A stretch of 64,000 nucleotides of DNA from Aspidiotus rigidus (Eukaryota; Arthropoda; Insecta; Hemiptera; Diaspididae), in contig JAVHKY010000017.1 of the NCBI GenBank assembly GCA_035079385.1, positions 1,488,001 to 1,552,000 of the forward strand, given 5' to 3'. The position numbers and the translations under genes are program-made. This document shows positions 35,801 to 47,111 of the stretch, in pieces. How positions within the stretch are numbered: position 1 is the first letter of the stretch; every line of letters begins with the position of its first letter. The notes under the pieces were generated by a model. That model worked only from the letters and a program-made list of their open reading frames with translations. It ran no database searches and had not been told where the DNA came from.

Positions 35801-38800
35801 ATTGCAGTATATGGACGAAGTTCAGTCCATAAGAGGTATATAGTCAAAGATATTTTGTCAATTCGGATCGTGCAGCCGCGAGAGCGCGCTCCGTCACCCT
35901 AGATAAGAAGCAAAAGGTGAACCTATTGTACTTATTTATCCATTAACCAATGTACTTACTCAAATCGATATCTCAAAAAATAAGATGTTTTTGAAGAAAT
36001 CAAAGAGAACGAAACTTGTAGGACATAAAATTTCCCTTTCATTGCGACTATTTTTGTGCTTGAATTCCAAAATTTTGCTCCATGTGTCAGAATGTTCACC
36101 TTTTGCTCACTGATATACATAGTCAATGCTAGCGCTGCACGGCCCAAATCGTTGAACAAAGCCAATCAGGTAAAATTAAACGAATCCGTTCCTCTAAGTT
36201 ACGGCTATCCATAAGAAACGCGAAAAAGACGAATATTCCGAAGGGAGAGTAAACCTTGCAAACCCAGAAAATGCAACAACATTGGCCAAGGTTTCATCTT
36301 TCTTGAGGGGAAGTAGACTAAATTTCAAACCTTTCTCAAGGAGGGCTGTTTCGTCACCATTGAACACTACCTGACTATTATTATGAACGTCAACACCATC
36401 ACTCGTCCCTTCCTCAACCACATCACCATTAACCTTCATTAGAGAGGACAATTTCTTACTTTTTTTTAATTATTTTTTTTTCTGCGGTTCGCAAGATTGA
36501 CTCTCCTTTCGGAGTATTCGTCTTCTTCGCGTTTAAAGCCAATCAGGCCTAGAGAGCAAGGACGCAAGTCGATTGATGAAACTTCAACTTCCTTTTCCAC
36601 TTCAAATTTTTTTTTTTCTGACTTCCACTTCCAACTTCCAATTTCTCGCATTCCAGCTTCCACTTCCTGAGCGCATTTATCGAATAACTTTCAACTTCCA
36701 AATATTTTCCCATCCTTGCTAGAGAGTGGAGCAATTGAACTTGAAATTTGAACATTCAAACAGTGCATTTTCCTATTTTACGAGAGTCAGGAAAGCTAGG
36801 AAGAAAGAGTTAACAAAATTTGGTTTATTTCGGCTTTCGGCTTAGGAAGGTTTAAATAAAGCTGGCTTTTAGCTTCGCTCTTATCAGTAAAAATTCGGCT
36901 GAATTCGGCTCTCAGCTGGCTGCAGTACTCTGGCCCTGGTCGAAGCTTAGTCGAAGTGGTGATCATACGTTGAATGTGAAGCAAATGTTGTCCAAAACAT
37001 CTCAAATTACTTTCTTTCCTCAATGATACATGAGGTAGTAAATTAGTTCTACAATCATATTCCGAGCTGTGCTCCTACAGAGTATTTTAAATGCAAATGA
37101 ATAAATTATTCTAATAGTATAACAGTGCAGAGAAGTGTAGTGTGAGGATCGAGTGCTATTTTTCTTCAGAAATGGGGGAAAGAATATTGAGAAGAAAATA
37201 ACGATATCGCTTACTAATGTCTCACATAATACTTTTTTTTTCCAGTCGTGCCGTATGGTATTATAAATCGACCATTCTTCGGACATCCTCTCGCGTAAGT
37301 CTAAAATTCTTATGTTTCTTTTCAAGACATATTTGTCCTGTTTACTTTTAGATAATAGATCCGAGAAATTTCATTGTCACTGCATTCAAAATAGGTACAA
37401 CTATAATAGATGGTATGTATGATGGATTCCATGTTTCAGAGCCATGAACTACGGTGGACTGGGGGTGGTAATAGGACATGAAGTCACTCATGGGTTTGAT
37501 ACAACAGGTTGAAAATACATACCATCAATATTGTTTCATGATTGTTTTTTTTTCTTCCTGTACATTTTGTTGTGTGGAACTCGCTATCACACTCTTTGAA
37601 AAGATTTCCATCTTTATAGTCGGACTGTAACATCGTCAGAGAACTTGGAAAACTCTTAAGCTTTGACTTCTGTGATTCAAGCTCAAGCTTAATAGAGGAA
37701 CAGGAGTCTCCGTTATGTTTGTAATGTTAACGAATACGGGCATCATATAAATTCGTAGTTTATCGCTTCGGTTGTGTTCGGTGCTCGTTTGGAACCTCCC
37801 GACTTCGAAACAATGTTACCAGATGGAAGTGTCGAAGTTTCATTTTTGAAGTGGTACTACAGTCGAGTAACTCTGAAGAGCGCAAACGCGGTAAGTCAAT
37901 TGATGACGGGGAAACCAAACAGCGTCGGAATGCGACGAAGCACGGTAAACAACAAATTTGGATGATACCCGTATCTCGAGCGTTTTTAGACGACCTCACT
38001 GTACTCTGAGAGGGTAACATAGCTCTCAGCCAAGAAAAGAAAACACGGAAGCAAATATTTCGTATGTCTTACCCAGAGATACACGTAGATTAGCATTCAA
38101 GTTCGAGTCGTGACGTCATTAGGTAATTTTGAATGCATTTTTAGCTCTTTTAGTGAGAATAGAACTTAGATAACTTTAAGATTTGCAGAAGAAAAGAGAA
38201 AGTGATGTTCACCCCTAGCGACGGTGATGTCAGGAGTGTTGGAAGAATTTTCAATTCGAATTTCTGTAGAAGAGGGCCTCGTTGAAATCTTCAGCTCTAA
38301 CTAGCGAGTTCTTCACTATTCTTTCTTCCTTTGTATCTCTAAACACACATATCCATCCCAATCTTCTACAAAACAAATTCTTGTTTGTGAAAGAATGGAC
38401 TTCTGAAATAACGCAAAACTGTCAAAAATGTGTGAAATTTTTGTTGTTCAGAAGTCGATACTTATACAAATAATGTAAGCTGCAAAAAAGTCCATTCTCG
38501 ACAAAATACTCGTATCTATCGCATATTCTTTGAAAATTTATCTAAATTCTTTTTTGTAGGAAGCAAATATGATGAAAAAGGTCAACAAAGAGACTGGTGG
38601 ATGAAGAAAACCTTCAAGAAGTATAAAGAGAATACAAACTGTTTTATAAATGCTTACAATAATATTTCTATAAAGTTATCAGTCGAAAATGATTTTATCA
38701 CCATGACTGTAAGTATGACCTTGGAACCAAAGTTTATTCAATCGTAGGTTATAATGTTATCACTGGGCGACGTACTTTTTCTACCCTTGAGGTGTATAGT

Positions 38801-39410
38801 TCTTATTTTTATGAGACTACAGGGATGGGCTCCAGAGGTAACCTCTTCAAAATTTGCAGCTGAAGGGTACAGGGGAAGAAGTGTGAATGACCGAAAGAAA
38901 CGACCTAAATGACTGGATTTTTTGCTCATCACATGTAAAAAAACTATACTTTTCCTTCTTTAGTGCGATGGTGAGAAAACGCTCGATGAAAACATAGCCG
39001 ACAACGGGGGAATGCGAGAGGCGCTTATTGCATACAGAAAATATGTTTCCAGTCATGGCGACGAACCTTTCCTCGTTGACTTTGAAAATTTCAGCCACGA
39101 ACAACTTCTCACGCTAACATTCGCAAACGTGAGTTTGAAGTGAATTTCAATAATGTCGATACGATCGATCTATTTGTGGAAATGGAACTTGATTACTTCA
39201 TTTTTTGAATAATTTTTATTGTAGATTTGGTGCAGTAATTCGCCGTTGGCTGCGTTGGCCCAAGAGTTAATCACAGATAGTCAAGACGTACACGCTCAAG
39301 ACGAGGCGCGAGTCAATGGTGTATTTATGAATTCTGAAGAAATATCTCAAATATGGAAATGTCCTAAAGGCTCTCGTATGAATCCGGAAAAGAAATGTAG
39401 AATTTGGTGA
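28521..39410 (+). CDS. Secreted neprilysin-like M13 zinc metallopeptidase
   Basis: Exons: 28521-28572, 28823-28882, 28991-29155, 29386-29472, 30145-30397, 30797-30983, 31219-31362, 31454-31595, 32541-32652, 32725-32824, 33809-33985, 34177-34286, 34736-34794, 37246-37294, 37440-37507, 38560-38708, 38964-39128, 39225-39410 (TGA). All have GT/AG ends and compatible phases; the total is 2265 nt, 754 aa. Residues 1-17 ([17 protein letters not shown]) form a signal peptide in place of the usual type II membrane anchor. Family marks follow in order: [31 protein letters not shown] (538-542), GHEVTHGFD with the zinc histidines 578 and 582 and catalytic E579, ENIADN with zinc ligand E647 and D651, DVHA (H716), R722, and the C-terminal CRIW. 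All catalytic residues are kept, so the enzyme should be active. M13 enzymes cleave small peptides outside the cell. An AATAAA lies 25 nt after the stop. The intron 12 and 13 insertions do not break exons. Confidence 0.95.
29590..29990. repeat. Family F repeat with (TA)n microsatellite
   Basis: Located in intron 4 of the M13 gene. A module ending CGTGCGCCGTCCGGC is followed by 45-bp unit copies and an uninterrupted (TA) run at 29788-29866, then a short inverted pair around ATCGAGCAATTTC / AAATTGCTCGA. The YIYI-type open frame at 29727-29930 is the microsatellite and not a gene. The corresponding intron of the duplicate lacks this block. Confidence 0.75.
32209..32308. repeat. Small foldback in intron 8 of the M13 gene
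   Basis: GTTAAGAAAGGATAGAAAGTAG pairs with CTACTTTGTATCCTTTCTTAAC across an approximately 95-bp segment that also has an internal palindrome (CGTACGTATCTCGAG / CTCGAGGTACGTAC). The matching intron of the duplicate gene (near 52050) lacks it, so it inserted after duplication or was lost from the other copy. Confidence 0.6.
32968..33103. mobile_element. Foldback MITE in intron 10 of the M13 gene
   Basis: The element is almost wholly palindromic. It begins GTGACCTGCGATGAGAAAA and ends with the reverse complement, with arms of about 65 bp and nearly no loop. AGAT stands on both sides. The equivalent site in the duplicate gene (near 52680-52700) reads straight through without it, an empty site that supports recent insertion in gene A only. 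Confidence 0.8.
34330..34700. repeat. Family F repeat in intron 12
   Basis: This copy begins with CAGGGAACCTGTTTTATCGG and a homopolymer of about 20 G (34360-34380). It contains unit copies (TCCTATCATTTATAGCTCGG) and ends with AAACAGGTTCTCTGCC and CTCGTTTAACTTCCTTAATG. It lies between exons 12 and 13 of the M13 gene, which is also where homology with the duplicate ends. Confidence 0.7.
34909..36932. mobile_element. Possible large non-autonomous hAT element with AGCCGAA repeats
   Basis: The ends CAGAGTATTG and CAGTACTCTG are inverted repeats. Flanks read GACCCTGG on the left and GCCCTGG on the right, which could be an 8-bp duplication with one base lost. Near both ends there are multiple CGGCTTT / AGCCGAA motifs, a subterminal arrangement like that of the element at 25488. 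The interior has no transposase, contains a nested element at 35597-35849, and has a stretch of repeated ACTTCCA near 36575-36700. Boundaries are less certain than for the smaller elements. Confidence 0.45.
35597..35849. mobile_element. Nested MITE with perfect 8-bp duplication (253 bp)
   Basis: The terminal repeats read CTTTGACTATATACCTCTTA then TGGACT and are 26 bp long. Flanks are a perfect ATATTTTG on both sides (35589-35596 and 35850-35857). The interior holds a second palindromic pair (TGCGGAGGACTC / GAGTCCTCCGCA). An 8-bp duplication fits hAT or P-like families, and the ends are not the usual CAGGG. Confidence 0.8.
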
Positions 39411-39434
39411 ATTCAGTCTTCTTGTAATCGTTAC

Positions 39435-39440
39435 AATAAA
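39435..39440 (+). terminator. Polyadenylation hexamer of the M13 gene
   Basis: AATAAA lies 25 nt after the TGA at 39408-39410. This spacing would give a very short 3' UTR; assigned from position only. Confidence 0.5.
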
Positions 39441-39779
39441 TTTGAATGTTAAGAGACAAAACGGCAAATCTGAAATTTATCGAGGTTAGGTACGTTGGAA
39501 CAAGAGAAAGTGCTCTAAGGCTTTTTTGTGAGTAAATTGAATTTTTTAAAGTGGTATAAGTGGTATTAGGTCTAAAGGTCAAGTTGAGCATTGACCTCAC
39601 GGTCTAGATGAGACTTAATAGAAAATGCTTCGACTTTACTATGTCCCTCCCTCGAGATCCACACCTTGACAGTAGAAAACGTTAGATTAGACTCCCTTTT
39701 CTGGACAAATTTTCTTTGCAGTTGAGACGTGTCCTCCGTCCTCTTGGATTCCAGCCGGTACAACCCTAACACATTCAAA

Positions 39780-41480
39780 AAACGAGGGTGGCTAGGAACC
39801 TATTTTATGGGTCACATGGGATATGAAAAATGTAGATTATGACATCACAAGACTAATCGATGGCGTCATCAAATTTTGACGTCACAGGCTCCACCTCATC
39901 AGCTTTTTATGATAGGAGGGAGACTGGAAAAAAAAAAACTAATTTATGACGTCATCAGATTGTGACGTCATAGACCCTGGCTGCCAAGCTATATTATTGT
40001 AGGAGGGGATTTATACTATAAGAAGGGGACTTTGAAAAATTTAGACTCTCGCCATGAGCTACATATGATAGGAGGGGGACTTGGAAAAATTTACGAGCTG
40101 GTGGAGGGAGGACGTTTTTTCGGTATCCCCCCCCGATAAAACAGGTACCCTGTTAAAACTCACGAGTTCTTTAACGGAGTTGAACGAAGGGTGGTATAGG
40201 GAATGATGAGAAAAAGCAGGAGACGCTCACGTAAGTGTCTTCTGCTTTTTCTCATTATGTCTGAACCACGTACTTACGAGGACAATATTCTAATCGTGGT
40301 AGGGAACCTGTTTTATGAGGGATCTATGACGGCATCAAATTGTGACGTCACAGATCCGTACTTTGGAGCTACACGTGATAGGAAGGGGACATGTAAAAAT
40401 TTCGACCTCCGAGCTATATATGATAGAGGGGTACGAGGGGGCTTTAGTTATGGGGCATGTAAGGTCTGAAAAATGAAGATTGTGACGTCACAAGGCTGAC
40501 CTACGATGTCATCAAATTGCGACGTCACAGGCCCAAACTTTGAAGCTATACATACTAGGGGGGGGGGAATATAGAAAAACGTATCTATGATGTCATCAGA
40601 TTGTCACTTCACAAGGCCGACCTATGACGTCATCAAACTAAGCTGTCACAGTACCCGCCCCCAAGCTACATATGATGAGAGGAAGACTTGGAAAAAAACT
40701 GATCTATGACGTCATCAGATTGTGAGGTCACAAGGTTGACCTATGACATAATCAAACTCTGACGTCACAAGCCCCACCCCCGAGCTATATAGGATGGAAG
40801 GGGGACTTCGAACATTTTCGAGCTCCGAGCTTTGCCGGCCGTCCGGCCGAACGGTGGACGGTGGACGTTTTTTCGGAAGAACCATTCGATAAAACAGGTT
40901 CTCTGTTAAAATTTATTCGTCAAATTAAAGGACTCCATTCCTATGGCCGAGAGGATTAGCGTATATAGTGTAGCCTGGAATGGTTTCTCTGGAGTCTATA
41001 AATGACTGGCCGTCAGCTCCAAATTAGAATGGGGGAATATATAATCGCCCGCCAAGAAGAGTAGAATGCCAGCTAACAGAAGTAGATTTTTACGTTAAAT
41101 ATTGAAAACCAAATGGGTAGGTCAGAACGTCAATGTTGATAAAAATGCACGTTAACTTGTGAACGTGATAACATTTTTGTAACAAAGCTACAAATACAAA
41201 AAACACTTGAAAAAATTCCGACTCTCGAGTCATAAATTTCGACCTCCAAGCTATGCATGATAGGAGGAGGACTTGGAAGAGGTTTCCTGCGTTACTCGTT
41301 CAACTTCGTTAAGGAAGCCGTCATTTTTCTAAGTCGCCTTCCTGTCATATATAGCTCACGAGTCGAAATTTACGCCGTGTGCCGTACGGCGAAAAACTTG
41401 GAAAAATTTTGACTCCTATATAGCTCGAGAGTCAACATTTTCCCAAGCCCCCCTCCCTCTCCATGACGTCATCAACCTCG
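39780..41480. repeat. Composite family F and TGACGTCA repeat block
   Basis: This block fills the gap between the M13 gene and its duplicate. It alternates 45-bp unit copies with phrases such as CTATGACGTCATCAGATTGT followed by GACGTCACAGGC, and has several AACCTGTTTTATG end modules, consistent with several nested or tandem insertions. A 21-bp imperfect hairpin (ATGAGAAAAAGCAG / CTGCTTTTTCTCAT) sits at 40206-40255. No coding sequence is visible. Confidence 0.75.
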
Positions 41481-42346
41481 GGCCGCTCGCGCTCGCGGAC
41501 GAAAATTTCCTGAGAGTATCCCCAACAAAGGGGATAGCGGGTTTAATTGAAACGTGAGAGTTTTTTTATACCGAGATATTTGCTGTGTTTAGCGTGATTC
41601 TAATCATTCAACGTGTACAATTTTATTGAACGTGCAAGCTATAATTTCCCTGTGATTAGCATTTCTTTAAAGATGCAATCTTATTTCATGTAGCGTGCGA
41701 TTAATTCCATGCCATTAGAATGCTCGAACATAGGAAGGAACATGACTTGGGAGAGTCGGCCTTCACCGACCATTTCATCAAAAGTACTCACAGGTAAAGA
41801 GGGGTCTGAAGTCCTCTTACACATAGAGAATTCGTATTTCGGACGTTTAGCCCTCGAAAACATTGAAAATATCCGACATTGGAATAGTTTTAAACAGGTG
41901 TATTCCTGATAAGGAATTGATTGAATTAGTCTCTAGTACGAGTAGAATGATTTTTATTTTGAACACTCGCTGGTTCAATCATGACTTCGTCTGATTTCCT
42001 CTGTTTCGTTGGTAGTTGGGTTCAGTCGCTTTCTTTCGTCCTCACTTTGATGATGGTTGTTCAACCGAAAGCGCTCAGAATTTCTTTGTGGTTCTAGTAA
42101 TTTTTGTACTCTTTCAGTATACAACCTATTTGAAGTATGTATGTCCACTTGGGGCTCGAACTTTCACGATAAGAGTTGGTCCGGGGTAAATTGCCAAAGA
42201 TACAAAAAAGAAATTGCTACACTCAACCAAATATATGACTGGTGGGCCTATAAAGATAATTTTAACGAACCAAATCAGCAGTATTAAATTTGATAAAATT
42301 TGGGGAGACAAATTCACAAATATGTAAAAACAATTCATTGTCGAGA
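41481..42346. other. Spacer before the duplicated gene, unassigned open frames
   Basis: Two open frames stand out without a confident match. One is at 41681-41863 (minus). The other ends with TAA at 42285-42287 (plus) and reads CMSTWGSNFHDKSW then GVNCQRYKKE after an acceptor-like CTTTCAG. The latter has a cysteine/tryptophan pattern vaguely like the last zinc site of Ariadne-type ubiquitin ligases, too weak to call. It could be a gene fragment carried by the duplication. Confidence 0.3.
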
Positions 42347-43274
42347 ATAAATTTTAGGGCGTCTTTAGCTCGCACTGTCGCATATAATTTCAATTTACCG
42401 GCGCATGCAGGTTTATCGTTATAGATTTAGGATGAAACCATGCACAATAGATATCGCAAGTCTCTTTGCTGGTTTATTAATTGTGATAAAAAGTAACTCC
42501 CACCATATTATGCATATCGAGCTCGTTACGAAAAGGACTGGACGCAAATGAAATTTTGCAGATGCTACGTACTTCCAATATGGCATGTGTTGGTCTTTTT
42601 CCCATTTTGATAATCATCACTTTTATTGCAAGTAAGTCACATTTTAAACATCTTATTCTAATGATGGAAGAGAGTAAGGCCCAAGTATTGAATTAGGAAC
42701 ATTTGCCAATGTTTGAATTGTTTCATAGGAGAGGAAAGAATGTTGAGCAAAGAACGAAGGGTGAGAAATGGTGGAATGTTAGTTTCTTTACTTGACAGTG
42801 TGGACAAAAAGTGGGTGTGAAAATGTTGTTGTTGAGTAGGTGTGAATGGGCTATTTGAGTTTAAACGAAAGAGAGTTGTTTCTGCTCGTTCCAGCTAGTG
42901 GGAATTTGTTTTGGTTGATTTTTCCAAAAATTATTCCCCAGTTGAAGGACGAAGGAATGGTAATGATTTTTATAGTCGGAGGCAGGTAGACGAGAACGAT
43001 CACTTATTTTTGTTTGGGTGGTAGATTGTTTTGCTGCCTCATCAAGAGCGCCCTCTTCTTGTGACCCGGAATCCATATAATGTGATGTGGATTTAACTGA
43101 AAAGAAAGGGTGTAAGGTGGATTTGTTGAGTTTCAAACTTTAATCAACGAGCTAGGTGCTAACAGTTTGCCTCAAGGGGGAAGTAGGTTTGTGTGAGTTT
43201 AGTTTGACCGATTCTGAGTCGAATGAGGATTGTTTATTATTTTCTGTCAGTAAGTTGATTTGAAAATAAGCTTG

Positions 43275-43480
43275 TGACTAGCTAGACCCGATTTGAGGAT
43301 TTGCAACGTCTGCAGATTATGTAGTAGGCCAGCATGACAGACTCGATCAAAAGCCTGTGTGACGTCAAGAAAGGCACACACCAGAAGGATTTCTCTTCAA
43401 GAGCTGGCGACGTTGTGCGCTTGCTCAGTTGTCTAGTGTTTACTTCTGACGCCGAATCCGCAGGTTTTCCCGGCTTCAAC
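43275..43480 (-). pseudogene. LINE reverse transcriptase fragment
   Basis: On the minus strand one frame reads CAFLDVTQAFDRVCHAGLLH, matching RT motif A of Jockey-type LINEs ('FLDVxxAFDxVWHxGLL', with the first catalytic aspartate present). Only about 40-60 codons remain. It sits in intron 1 of the truncated M13 duplicate and is absent from the intact gene's intron 1. Confidence 0.65.
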
Positions 43481-46400
43481 ACCGTTTTCCAGGGGTCGGG
43501 AAAGTGTTTGTTTATTATTCATACTACTGCGTTGTAGATTAGCGTGAGGAATAATAATTATTCACTTTTGAGGTAGTTTACGAAGCAGTCCAGGTGATTT
43601 TTCGCAATCTGAGTTTATCAATTTCTTTAGCTGTCAAAATTTTCACAATTTACGCTTATTTTTGATTACCAAATTATTCATTCATTTTGTCGGTTTTATT
43701 TACTTTTCTTCTTTGGTTTATTATTATTTTTCGACATTCTTTTGGTTTTATTTAAGACTTTTATTTTCAATTTTATTCTCATTTCGATATTTTGACGGAA
43801 TGCAGCAGTGACCGAATCGACGCAATTTCAACGTTGATTTTTTTCTTTTTGTTTCTTTTTTTCCAATCAGCTTTTTAAAAACAAATATTTATTTAAAATC
43901 ATGAGATTTTATATGCTCTGTTTTATACAATTTTATTTTATTCCAGTCAGTTCATCAGCTACAAACAAGAAGAATGTTTGCAAAACGCCCGATTGTCACA
44001 TCTCTTGTAAGTTGAAATTTCTCTCACAAAAGTACATTCATAATAGCTACTTATAATTATGATAAATTTTAATCATATTTTACAGCCGAAATGCTCAAGA
44101 TGTCTATGAACCCGACTGTAAATCCTTGTGAAAATTTTTACGAATACGCTTGCGGTAATTTCTCGTCGTATTAAAGAGGCAAATACGATATCGAAGGAAG
44201 ATACAATATGGCTATTGAATTGAACAGAAATTTGACTAAACTTGTAAAAGGTAAATAGATGATGATGCTTACTGTCGGTATGATTTTTTTTTTCTTTTAT
44301 TGTACAGTATTTATGCTCTCGTCCTAATCCTTAGCAAGATTCAATTGGTGATCTCTTTCTTCATCGCTTCCAGCTCGAACAGTCACTCTACATTATTTTA
44401 TAATTATGCTCAATCTTTTTGTTGCAGAATACCTAAATTCAACAAATAATATATTGACTTACGACTTGAGGGCGTCGGAGAAAATGCACCTGTTTCACAA
44501 ATCCTGTTTGAATAAAGGTAACAAGTTCCCAATTTTTTGCAACCGCCATATTTCTTTCAATTTTCACCACTAACCCTTCCTCAATCGTTCCCAACCATGT
44601 AGGTGTACTCTTCATTCGTTCTCTTTATTCTCATCTCCATGAAAACTTCAGACTCAACTCCCTACCTCCTTTTGACCTCTCTGCTCCTTCCCCTTGAATC
44701 AGCGATAGATTTTAAGGTATTCTAAAAACCATAGTTTTTAATGGCTATTTTATCTCCTTAACCGTCAAAAATTTTGCTAAGGTACAAAACTGTTTTAAGT
44801 TTTCTTGGCTTGAAAGTTCAGACCTTCACAAATTAGTCTTGTTTCTTCTTTCTACCTACCTGTGGAGACTCTCTCATTAAAACATTTTGCGTAAGCTTAA
44901 ATTGCCAAGGTTTTTCTGGACCCCAAAAGTAATATGTAGTGAGTTTTACGCGCAACAAACAGAGTGGAAACTTGTCAAGATCTTGGAAAAACGATAGAAA
45001 CTTTTTCAAAATAGACTTCTTTCTTTCAGAAAATATGAACCGTGTTGCCGAGAAAACAATTAAAGAGATCTTGTTCGAACTTGGTCTTCAGTATACAGGT
45101 TTCAGTAATTTGTTGATGGGTTACAAATCCAATTGGGTTAGAGGAGCGGCCAAAGTAAAAAAGATCTTGGGAATTGATTTCTTAATTAAGACTGAGATTG
45201 TTCATGACGAGGAAGCCAATACAACACGACTACAAATATCAAATCCAGACTCTTGCACTCCGCCATTTTTAGAAGAGCGGTAGGTAATATTTACCGTATT
45301 ATTCATTTAGATAAATGGTGGAAAAATATTACAGGCTCCTTTGCTACGTACAGAAGTGGTAGACAACCCTCGGTGATGGATTCCCAATTTGGTGGGATGA
45401 GTTCACAATCGTGACACAGATCGCCTCCTGTCCTCCCTTCCCTTCCTCTTTAGAGGTCAGAGCACTAGATCGTTTCGACAGTTTTAAGCAAACATTCTTC
45501 CAAAAACCCTGATGACGTCACAATCCGGGATCGGATAAGCCAACTCCTCCTGCGTATGGTTTGAGGTTTTCTCAAGTTAGACCTCGGTCCGAGAAATGTA
45601 TCACCTGTCAGAAAGCCCAGTACTTGGCCCAGCTTGCGCCAAGTTTGTTAATGAGAGCTAATAAAATTTTTGGTACTTGCACTCTATATAGGGACGGAAG
45701 TTATCAACTATCACCGGACAAAGTTTTCAAGTCTGCAGAATTTTTAAAATACGCGATGAATATCAGCGAAATTTTTTTGAATATGTATGGAAATTCAGTA
45801 CCGATACTTAGATCGAAGTCAGAAGGGGAAAGTCGAATTCAAGATACGGTGAATTTCATGTTGAAACGAATCGAGATCGTAAGTTCTAATTTACCTAATT
45901 TCATCGAGAAATAATTTGATAGAAATTGTTGGTCTGGGCTCAAGTCAACTTCCTTTATGAACTAAAGAGGAGTTGTTGCATGTGCATAGGTATTAATCGA
46001 ATTATCTTTATTGTCTAATAAGACAATAGTCCAACTACTTATATCCTCAACGCTACTTGAATATTTACAGTGCAAGAAAAGCCATAAAATAAAAAATATT
46101 CTCACTGTATTGAAAAATGACTCGATTACGTCTCACCACGAGAAAATGAGTTTAAAAACTCTCATAGAAAAAACAGAAACCGCTTCTTTCGCGGACGACG
46201 GTGAAACATTACTGGTAAGAAAATAATTGAATATCCTATCTTAGATTGTGGTTGACGCAGGTGCCTTCTCACTAATCATTGGTGTACCTATAACTTTTAC
46301 TCGTAGTTTGATTGGGAGATATATCTGAGTACTCTACTCAAAGGTATCGATGGTGTAACTGTCGATGATGAGCTGGAACTTCATGTTGAAAACCATGTAT

Positions 46401-46729
46401 TTGTCCAGATGATTGAATTGTTAAAAGAGACATCGACAATCACTCTCAGTACGTATAACTATATTGATTCCGGTTCAGGGCTGACTAACTTGCAGTTTCC
46501 TGTAGCGACTCGCAAAAGAATTTTCAAGAAATGAATAAGATTAGAAAGTCAATACCTAATTTTCAATTCATACAAACAAAGGACCGTGACGGCTCATTCC
46601 CAATCTCCAACGACCTTGATCTCAAAAATTTAGATACCATGGCAAACTCTGAAATGGTAGCGGAGAGCCCACAAAGCTTCGCAGTACCGTGGGAAACAAC
46701 AAGTATTATGAGTAGACGCATCTGGCTGA

Positions 46730-46870
46730 AAGTTGAAAATTTTCCAATTCCCTCTCCTATCATGTACGGCTTGTAATCATCTGGACAGTTGAAATTTTTC
46801 CAAGTCCACCTCATATCATGTATACTTGCGAGCTATATTTATGATAACAGGCGAACTTGAACAATTTTTG
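46730..46870. repeat. Family F repeat, short copy
   Basis: Two unit copies in opposite orientations (TTTCCAATTCCCTCTCCTAT and ATTTTTCCAAGTCCACCTC), within intron 8 of the pseudogene, immediately before the AT-rich mitochondrial-like tract. Confidence 0.5.
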
Positions 46871-46879
46871 AAATTTTCC

Positions 46880-47111
46880 AATTAACCGGGTATAAGATTA
46901 AATCCAATCTAATTTACATCGATCTAAACTCAAATCATGGAATAATATTTTAATTAAACAGATTAGGAATATATAAATTCTTTTAATAAGTATAATTTTA
47001 TTAATTCAGCATCAGTATTAATTACAATTGATAGATTATTAATATTTTTAGTAATAATACAAATAATTAATCAATAGACATAATCTAAGTTTGATAATAG
47101 TAAAAAATTAA
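46880..47111 (-). pseudogene. Nuclear copy of mitochondrial 16S rRNA (NUMT)
   Basis: TTTACATCGATCTAAACTCA followed by AATCATGG resembles the highly conserved insect 16S site used for the standard primer (CGGTCTGAACTCAGATCA). The following AACAGATTAG, the A+T run, and ATTTTATTAATTCAGCATCAG fit the next conserved blocks (GAACAGAC ... TATCAATCCAACATCGAGG). In a mitochondrial genome this would be the strand opposite to the rRNA. The copy is diverged and interrupted by a MULE at 47112. Confidence 0.5.

Noticed and set aside
42118..42287. Cysteine/tryptophan-rich frame resembling an Ariadne-type zinc site
   Set aside because: Spacing differs from the family and no adjoining RING or IBR sequence is seen.
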